A stretch of 10,247 nucleotides of DNA from Ruminococcus sp. Its GTDB lineage: Bacteria; Bacillota; Clostridia; Oscillospirales; Ruminococcaceae. Under the pieces are notes generated by a model. That model made no database searches. It was not told where the DNA came from and worked only from the letters and a program-made list of their open reading frames with translations. Shown here piece by piece: positions 5,569 through 10,247 of this stretch. Within the stretch, counting starts at the first letter, position 1; every line of letters begins with the position of its first letter. The stretch spans positions 1-10,247 of the forward strand of contig DNLQ01000128.1 in NCBI GenBank assembly GCA_003488415.1, given 5' to 3'. The position numbers were made by a program, and so were the translations under genes.

Positions 5569-6372
5569 ATGAAGACAAACAAGATAGTCATCGGAGCTAT
5601 GGCTGCTGCGATGCTCTCACTCTCAGTCTGCTCTTTTATCCCGGCTGTTGCTGCTGACGATACAGTGCAGATAACCGTTAGCAATGAGACGGCAAAGGCA
5701 GGAGGGGACTTTGAGGTGAAAGTGTCTGTGGCCGACATTCCGGCTGCTGGAATTCAGTGTCTCAACTTCGGACTGGAGTTCGACAGCTCACTGATCTCCA
5801 TCGACTCTATTACACCTGGAGCTGCTACTAAGACAGGAGCAGACAGTGCAGATTCAACTGCATCTATGCTTCCTATGTTTAATTACTTCAGTGAAGGAGA
5901 GGGAGTAGTCAGCGTAATGTGGTCAACAGCCGCAAGCGATGCATCTTGGATGAAGACAGACGGCGAGTTCGTTACTGTTTCCGGTAAGGTTTCTTCAAGT
6001 GCCAAGGACGGCGATGTAGCTGAGATCAAGGTTATTCCTACTAAGCGTGATACATTCACCGGCTCAGGCGTAGCCAACGATGAAATTGACTGCGGTTACA
6101 CCAAGGGCGAAGAAACCATCAGGTATAGTGTAAAAACTACAGGCGGAAGCGTAACGATCGGTACATCTGCAGCAGGCCTCAAGGGTGATGCTAATGTTGA
6201 CGGAAAGGTCAATGTATCCGATGCTGTTGCAGTTCTCCAGTTCGTAGCTAACAAGAGCAAATATCCTCTTGAAGCTCAGGGACAGAAGAATGCTGACTGC
6301 GACGGAGAGTCAGGTATTACCGGCGGCGATGCTATCTACATCCAGAAGATTGATGCAGGCCTCATAAAGTAG
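5569..6372 (+). CDS. scaC: Adaptor scaffoldin ScaC (cohesin plus dockerin)
   Basis: This 267-residue secreted protein has a signal peptide (1-28 or 29, A-V-A-A then D-D), one cohesin at about 31-197 and a C-terminal dockerin at about 205-267. The cohesin shows the usual beta-sandwich pattern beginning with T-V-Q-I-T-V and a G-G-D-F-E-V-K-V strand. The dockerin has two calcium loops: D207-A-N-V-D-G to D218, and D243-C-D-G-E-S to D254. The second has Glu at position 5 and Ser where Gly is usual. In R. flavefaciens, ScaC is an adaptor: its dockerin plugs into ScaA cohesins and its own cohesin recruits a different group of dockerin-bearing enzymes. Its cohesin here is clearly unlike those of ScaA and ScaB, which fits that role. 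I chose the ATG at 5569 because AGGAGG (5555-5560) precedes it and the signal peptide starts there; an in-frame ATG at 5494 is not supported. It is first in the operon. Confidence 0.88.
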   Translation: MKTNKIVIGAMAAAMLSLSVCSFIPAVAADDTVQITVSNETAKAGGDFEVKVSVADIPAAGIQCLNFGLEFDSSLISIDSITPGAATKTGADSADSTASMLPMFNYFSEGEGVVSVMWSTAASDASWMKTDGEFVTVSGKVSSSAKDGDVAEIKVIPTKRDTFTGSGVANDEIDCGYTKGEETIRYSVKTTGGSVTIGTSAAGLKGDANVDGKVNVSDAVAVLQFVANKSKYPLEAQGQKNADCDGESGITGGDAIYIQKIDAGLIK

Positions 6373-6470
6373 TTTTCTCTGAGATTATCTGATTTGTCCC
6401 CCTTACAAAGGAATACAAACCCAAAAAAGCAAAAATAATAGGTTAAGCCTAAAGAAAGGAATTATTACAA
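6373..6470 (+). other. scaC-scaA spacer
   Basis: This 98-base AT-rich spacer has no promoter of the quality seen elsewhere and no terminator. CCTT...AAGG near 6402-6412 is only a four-base stem. AAAGGA (6455-6460) is the scaA ribosome binding site, ten bases before its ATG. Co-transcription of scaC and scaA is therefore likely. Confidence 0.5.
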
Positions 6471-8726
6471 ATGAAGAAACTGATTTCTGCAGCTACATCA
6501 CTTGCGATGGCTGCATCAATGGCAAGTACAGTTGTTCCTTTTGCTACAGGTGCGGCTGCTACAAAGAGCTTTGAAATCCGTCCTTTTAACGGTGCAAGCA
6601 CAACCGTTTCAGCTGACGCTATCGCAGCAGATGCTGTTACAGTTCCTGTTGGCATCTACCTGGTGGAGGATACTGCTGATACTGATTCTATCAGTGTTCA
6701 GATGACAGTAAGCTCTGCTGACGGTGATCCTTCTGCTGTTTCATTTGCTTCTATCAAGCCTGCAACAGCTAACTACTTCTCCGAAGCTACACCCTTCACC
6801 GGAGCTGACGGAAAAACATACAACGTAACAAATCTTCCTGGTTTCTCAGGAGCATTTTCAACCACAAGCAGAGGTGACAGATTCAGCCTTACCGGAACAC
6901 AGGCTTGTGCTGATGACGTAAACTACGATCCCTCAAAGGCTGATCCCAAGATCACATGGAAGACAGACTATGCTTTCGCATCTTCAACATGGATCAAGGG
7001 TAATGACGGCTATGCATGGGCAGGTCAGGCATCTGACTCTTTCCCGATCATGGTAGTTGAGGTTACTTTTGCAAAGGGCGCCAAGGCTGGTACATATTCA
7101 CTCGATTTCTGCGATTATCCTTCTGATTCAAGCAATGCTGACATCAGATCCTGCATGATCGAGTCTCCTTCTGTTGACGGAAGAAAGATGACAACAGCTA
7201 AAGGCAACCTTATACTCGGCGATTCTCTCAAGATCACAGTAGGCGATGCCGGTACACCTCAGCCTGCTACACAGGCTCCTCAGCCCGCAACACAGGCTCC
7301 TCAGCCCGCAACTCAGGCTCCTCAGCCTGCAACACAGGCTCCTCAGCCCGCAACTCAGGGCGGCGGTGATGTTGTAGACATCGGCAAGAACCCCAGCAGC
7401 ACTCCCGCAGCAACATGGGAGCTCGGCGAGGCTCTTGATACATTCATCGTTGACACAGGTCACGCTACAGGTAAGCCCGGTGAGACAGTTCTCGTAAGTG
7501 CTTATGCACAGTCCGGCGGCATCGACGTTGCTCAGATGGTTTCCAGACTCAATGACAGAGATCTTCCTACAGGCTTCACAGTTACAGGCTCCGGCGACGG
7601 CGTTTCATGGGCTGCTAACGAGAAGGACCTCTCACGTCAGGGCGAGTTCGATTACATCGACTGCCTCGAGGGCGGCGATCCTATCAAGCTCAATGATTCA
7701 GAGCCTGTTGTTGAGTACAACGTAAAGATCCCGACTGGCATCCAGAACGGTAAGTACGAGTTCTCACTCTCAAGATTCACTGTTGCTACAGATGGTAAGC
7801 ACGCTTACGAGGCTAAGATCCTCCCCGGCTACATCGAGGTAACAGGCGGCACAGTTACACCTACACCTACACAGGCACAGCCTACACAGGCACAGCCCAC
7901 TCCTACAAACGGCGGTCAGCAGGCTACAAACGAGCAGACACCCGCTGCTACATGGGAGAAGGGTGATAATCTTGATACATTCATCGTTAAGTCCGGTTCT
8001 GCTACAGGTAAGCCCGGCGAGACCGTTCTCCTCAGCGCTTATGCTGAGTCCGGCGGAATCGACGTTGCTCAGATGGTTTCCAGACTGAACGACAGAGACC
8101 TGCCCGGCGGCTTCGCAGTTGTCGGCACAGGCGACGGCGTTTCATGGGCTGCTGGTGAGAAGGATCTCTCACGTCAGGGCGAGTTCGATTACATCGACTG
8201 CCTCGAGGGCGGCGATCCTATCAAGCTCAACGATGCAGAGCCTGTTGTTGAGTATCAGGTAAAGATCCCTGGAAATGCTACAGGCGGCGATTACACATAC
8301 TCACTCTCAAGATTTACAGTTGCTACAGATGGTAAGCACGCTTATGAGGCTAAGATCGTTCCCGGTGTTATCACAGTAGATGCTCCTACAGCTACTGATG
8401 CACCTACACCTACAGAGGCACAGCCTACACAGGCTCAGCCTACACAGGCACAGCCTACACCTACAGGCGGCGGTTCTACACTCACACCTGTTTACGGTGA
8501 CGTAAACGAGGACGGCAAGGTTAACATCGCTGACGTTGTTATCCTGAGCAAGTGGATGAACGATGCTTCTTCTTACAACCTCACAGAGCAGGGCAAGCTC
8601 AACGCTGACTGCTGCGACGAGAAGAAGGGTGCTGAGATCAACTCAAACGATGCTGATGCTATCATCCAGTCTATCGTAAGCCTTGTTAAACTTCCTACTA
8701 CAAAGGATCAGCTTAAAGAGTTCTAA
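6471..8726 (+). CDS. scaA: Primary scaffoldin ScaA (two cohesins plus dockerin)
   Basis: This 751-residue secreted scaffoldin organises enzymes outside the cell. A signal peptide (about 1-30) is followed by a 230-residue N-terminal module (about 31-262) that I cannot assign. Next come a linker of five P-Q-P-A-T-Q-A units (263-296), cohesin 1 (about 322-460), a Thr/Pro/Gln linker (461-479), cohesin 2 (about 501-637), another such linker (638-665) and a dockerin (676-751). The cohesins are nearly identical and share V-A-Q-M-V-S-R-L-N-D-R-D-L-P and C-L-E-G-G-D-P-I-K-L-N-D. Dockerin loop 1 is canonical (D677-V-N-E-D-G to D688); loop 2 (D713 to D727) carries a three-residue insertion. In the known system, ScaA cohesins bind enzymes and ScaC, and its dockerin binds ScaB. 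Two cohesins recalls strain FD-1 rather than strain 17, which has three. Thr ACA, Ala GCT and Val GTT dominate, unlike the upstream genes, fitting high expression. Confidence 0.9.
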   Translation: MKKLISAATSLAMAASMASTVVPFATGAAATKSFEIRPFNGASTTVSADAIAADAVTVPVGIYLVEDTADTDSISVQMTVSSADGDPSAVSFASIKPATANYFSEATPFTGADGKTYNVTNLPGFSGAFSTTSRGDRFSLTGTQACADDVNYDPSKADPKITWKTDYAFASSTWIKGNDGYAWAGQASDSFPIMVVEVTFAKGAKAGTYSLDFCDYPSDSSNADIRSCMIESPSVDGRKMTTAKGNLILGDSLKITVGDAGTPQPATQAPQPATQAPQPATQAPQPATQAPQPATQGGGDVVDIGKNPSSTPAATWELGEALDTFIVDTGHATGKPGETVLVSAYAQSGGIDVAQMVSRLNDRDLPTGFTVTGSGDGVSWAANEKDLSRQGEFDYIDCLEGGDPIKLNDSEPVVEYNVKIPTGIQNGKYEFSLSRFTVATDGKHAYEAKILPGYIEVTGGTVTPTPTQAQPTQAQPTPTNGGQQATNEQTPAATWEKGDNLDTFIVKSGSATGKPGETVLLSAYAESGGIDVAQMVSRLNDRDLPGGFAVVGTGDGVSWAAGEKDLSRQGEFDYIDCLEGGDPIKLNDAEPVVEYQVKIPGNATGGDYTYSLSRFTVATDGKHAYEAKIVPGVITVDAPTATDAPTPTEAQPTQAQPTQAQPTPTGGGSTLTPVYGDVNEDGKVNIADVVILSKWMNDASSYNLTEQGKLNADCCDEKKGAEINSNDADAIIQSIVSLVKLPTTKDQLKEF
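7257..7358 (+). repeat. 21-bp tandem repeat encoding PQPATQA linker units
   Basis: Five 21-base units encode P-Q-P-A-T-Q-A (the last lacks its final codon), separated by synonymous changes in Pro, Ala and Thr codons. They form the linker between the ScaA N-terminal module and cohesin 1. Short in-frame tandem repeats of this kind can gain or lose copies by slippage. Confidence 0.9.
7851..7907 (+). repeat. Thr/Pro/Gln linker repeat between ScaA cohesins
   Basis: Low-complexity coding repeat of T-P and Q-A-Q-P-T units (ScaA residues 461-479) joining cohesins 1 and 2. The composition differs from the P-Q-P-A-T-Q-A linker before cohesin 1. Confidence 0.8.
8382..8465 (+). repeat. Thr/Pro/Gln linker repeat before the ScaA dockerin
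   Basis: Low-complexity coding repeat (ScaA residues 638-665) with three Q-P-T-Q-A-style units, closely related to the linker at 7851-7907, joining cohesin 2 to the dockerin. Confidence 0.8.
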
Positions 8727-8791
8727 GGGCTGATAATAAGGATTGCGATCCAATTAAATAGAGCGATCAAGCTCGGAAAGGAAATGCACAG
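8727..8791 (+). other. scaA-scaB spacer
   Basis: A 65-base gap with two tiny inverted repeats (ATTG/CAAT near 8743-8755; GAGC/GCTC at 8761-8774) and no T-run, so no terminator is evident. AAAGGA (8777-8782) is the scaB ribosome binding site, nine bases before the ATG at 8792. An ATG at 8784 is out of frame and stops after three codons. Confidence 0.5.
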
Positions 8792-10247
8792 ATGAAGAAA
8801 CTGCTTTCGGCAGTTACATCCATTGTCATGAGCACCTCGCTCATGACAAGTGCATTTGCTTCTTCCTTTAATGTTAGCGCTGCCGGCAGAATTTCTGTTG
8901 AGCAGCCTAATGTTAGTATGGAAGATGTACTGGATGTTTCTGCCTTATTAAGAGCATCATCGTATCCTGCAGGCCCGAAATCAAGCAGCTTTGTTGTTGA
9001 ATCAGGTACAGCGTCCGGTAAGCCCGGTGATACCGTAACTATCGGTGTTAAAGCCAATTCAAATAACAGTGATGTAGCTCAGATTGTTGTACGTCTGATC
9101 GACGAGGATCTTCCCTCAGGTTTCAAGGTAGTAGGTCTCGGTGACGCAGTAAGCTGGGCTGCCGGCGAGAGCGATGTGACCACCCAGGGCGAGTTCAATT
9201 ACATTGACTGCCTCGAGGGCGGCGATCCTATCAAGCTCAATGACAGCGAACCTGTAATCGAGTATCAGGTAAAGATCCCTGATAATGCTGCAGGCGGCGA
9301 CTACTCATTCTCACTTTCACGTTTTACAGTTGCACCAAACGGTAAGGAGGTTTTCGAGGCTACTATCAACCCCGGAAAGATCACCGTTGACGGACCTGTT
9401 GCCACACAGGCACAGAATCCTGCAACTCAGGCACAGAATCCTGCAACACAGGCGCAGAACCCTGCAACTCAGGCTAACAACCCCTCAACAGGCGGTTCGA
9501 CCTGGGATAAGGGCGAGAATACCAGCGAGTTCATCGCATATTCAGGCGACTGGACAGCAGATGCCGGTAAGAACCTGACCATCGGCGTCAAGGTCGATTC
9601 CAATAACTGGGATGTTGCTCAGATGGTTTCCAGACTGAACGACAGAGACCTTCCTGCCGGATTCAAGGTAGTAGGTATCGGCGACGGAGTAAGCTGGGCT
9701 GCAAATGAGAAGGACGTAACAACTCAGGGTGAGTTCAATTACATTGACTGCCTCGAGGGCGGCGATCCTATCAAGCTCAATGACAGCGAACCCGTAATCG
9801 AGTATGTTGTTTCCGTTCCTTCAAGTGCATCAGGAAAGTATGATTTCTCAATTTCCAGATTCACAGTTGCTACAGACGGTAAGCACGCATACGAGGCTAA
9901 GATCGTTCCCGGTACTATTACTATAAACGGAACATCTGCCACACAGGCACAGAATCCTGCAACTCAGGCACAGAATCCTGCAACACAGGCTCAGAATCCT
10001 GCAACTCAGGCTTACAACCCCTCAACCGGCGGTTCAACCTGGGATAAGGGCGAGAATACCAGCGATTTCATCGCATATTCAGGCGACTGGACAGCAGATG
10101 CCGGTAAGAACCTGACGATCGGTATTAAGGTCGATTCCAATAACTGGGATGTTGCTCAGATGGTTTCCAGACTGAACGACAGAGACCTTCCTGCCGGATT
10201 CAAGGTAGTAAGCATCGGCGATGCAGTAAGCTGGGCTGCCGGCGAGA
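8792..10247 (+). CDS. scaB: Scaffoldin ScaB, N-terminal part (runs off the window)
   Basis: The first 485 residues of a larger secreted scaffoldin are present; the frame is open to the right edge. A signal peptide (about 1-31, ending near S-A-A-G) and a short spacer lead to cohesin 1 (about 64-200), an A-Q-N-P-A-T-Q linker, cohesin 2 (238-380), a second near-identical linker and the start of cohesin 3 (from 417). The cohesins carry the same C-L-E-G-G-D-P-I-K-L-N-D block as ScaA. In R. flavefaciens, ScaB is the large scaffoldin whose C-terminal module docks to wall-anchored ScaE. Cohesins resembling those of ScaA at the ScaB N-terminus are, as I recall, a feature of strain FD-1; these would bind enzymes and ScaC rather than the ScaA dockerin. 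Cohesin 1 is the most divergent, with S-N-N-S-D-V-A-Q-I-V-V-R in place of the common strand. The total cohesin number cannot be known here. Confidence 0.88.
   Translation, partial: MKKLLSAVTSIVMSTSLMTSAFASSFNVSAAGRISVEQPNVSMEDVLDVSALLRASSYPAGPKSSSFVVESGTASGKPGDTVTIGVKANSNNSDVAQIVVRLIDEDLPSGFKVVGLGDAVSWAAGESDVTTQGEFNYIDCLEGGDPIKLNDSEPVIEYQVKIPDNAAGGDYSFSLSRFTVAPNGKEVFEATINPGKITVDGPVATQAQNPATQAQNPATQAQNPATQANNPSTGGSTWDKGENTSEFIAYSGDWTADAGKNLTIGVKVDSNNWDVAQMVSRLNDRDLPAGFKVVGIGDGVSWAANEKDVTTQGEFNYIDCLEGGDPIKLNDSEPVIEYVVSVPSSASGKYDFSISRFTVATDGKHAYEAKIVPGTITINGTSATQAQNPATQAQNPATQAQNPATQAYNPSTGGSTWDKGENTSDFIAYSGDWTADAGKNLTIGIKVDSNNWDVAQMVSRLNDRDLPAGFKVVSIGDAVSWAAGE
9401..9490 (+). repeat. AQNPATQ linker repeat, first copy in scaB
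   Basis: A 21-base unit encoding A-Q-N-P-A-T-Q is present three times and then decays to A-N-N-P-S-T. It links cohesins 1 and 2 of ScaB (residues 204-233). Confidence 0.88.
9938..10027 (+). repeat. AQNPATQ linker repeat, second copy in scaB
   Basis: A near-identical copy of the linker at 9401-9490, again three full units followed by A-Y-N-P-S-T (residues 383-412). Its equal length and position relative to the next cohesin show that linker and cohesin were duplicated together as one unit. Confidence 0.88.

Larger units (their letters stand above)
7434..10247 (+). repeat. Repeated cohesin modules across scaA and scaB
   Basis: Five cohesin-coding segments lie here: scaA 7434-7850 and 7971-8381; scaB 8981-9391, 9503-9931 and 10040 to the edge. 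The scaA pair is spaced by 537 bases and has 65 identical bases (7629-7693 and 8166-8230). The first two scaB copies share 62 identical bases (9191-9252 and 9731-9792). The second and third, offset by 537 bases, share 84 (9590-9673 and 10127-10210). A 35-base block starting at 7659, 8196, 9206 and 9746 is identical in four copies. This indicates tandem duplication with continued exchange among copies. Confidence 0.9.

Noticed and set aside
7257..10027. Short regular repeats considered as a CRISPR array
   Set aside because: The 21-base units are contiguous, in frame, without spacers, and encode Pro/Thr/Gln linkers within open genes.

Overview
The window looks like chromosomal DNA of a rumen or gut Ruminococcus, most likely Ruminococcus flavefaciens or a close relative. 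The right half carries the start of a cellulosome scaffoldin cluster in the order scaC-scaA-scaB. The proteins have the module order known for that species: cohesin plus dockerin; two cohesins plus dockerin; many cohesins. Promoters (TTGACT or TTTACT, 17 bp, TATAAT-like) and strong AGGAGG-type ribosome binding sites fit a Firmicute. The species call rests on remembered family architecture, not on a database search.

Layout. Bases 1-265 hold no supported gene: a G+T-rich stretch, a hairpin, and a good sigma-A promoter driving a small Ala/Glu/Thr-rich lipoprotein (266-724). A second promoter with a long leader drives a PPK2-family polyphosphate kinase (951-1883), which ends at a strong hairpin terminator. 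A third promoter starts a two-gene unit: a GtrA-like membrane protein (2108-2623) overlapping a DusB-type tRNA-dihydrouridine synthase (2607-3605). A fourth promoter drives a CapA-like metallophosphatase lipoprotein (3870-5168). All predicted genes are on the + strand.

The scaffoldin operon follows a 400-base gap holding a candidate terminator for the CapA-like gene, a promoter (5297-5325), and about 235 bases of leader rich in inverted repeats before scaC (5569-6372). scaA (6471-8726) and scaB (8792 to beyond the right edge) follow after short gaps with no clear terminator, so the three are probably co-transcribed. In the established R. flavefaciens model, ScaC is an adaptor whose dockerin docks into ScaA cohesins and whose own cohesin recruits a different set of enzymes; the ScaA dockerin docks into ScaB; and ScaB is fixed to the cell wall through ScaE. 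The rest of scaB, and probably cttA and scaE, should lie to the right.

The observations most worth following are the structured scaC leader, the unassigned N-terminal module of ScaA, the near-identical cohesin DNA shared within and between scaA and scaB, and the three-residue insertion in the second calcium loop of the ScaA dockerin.
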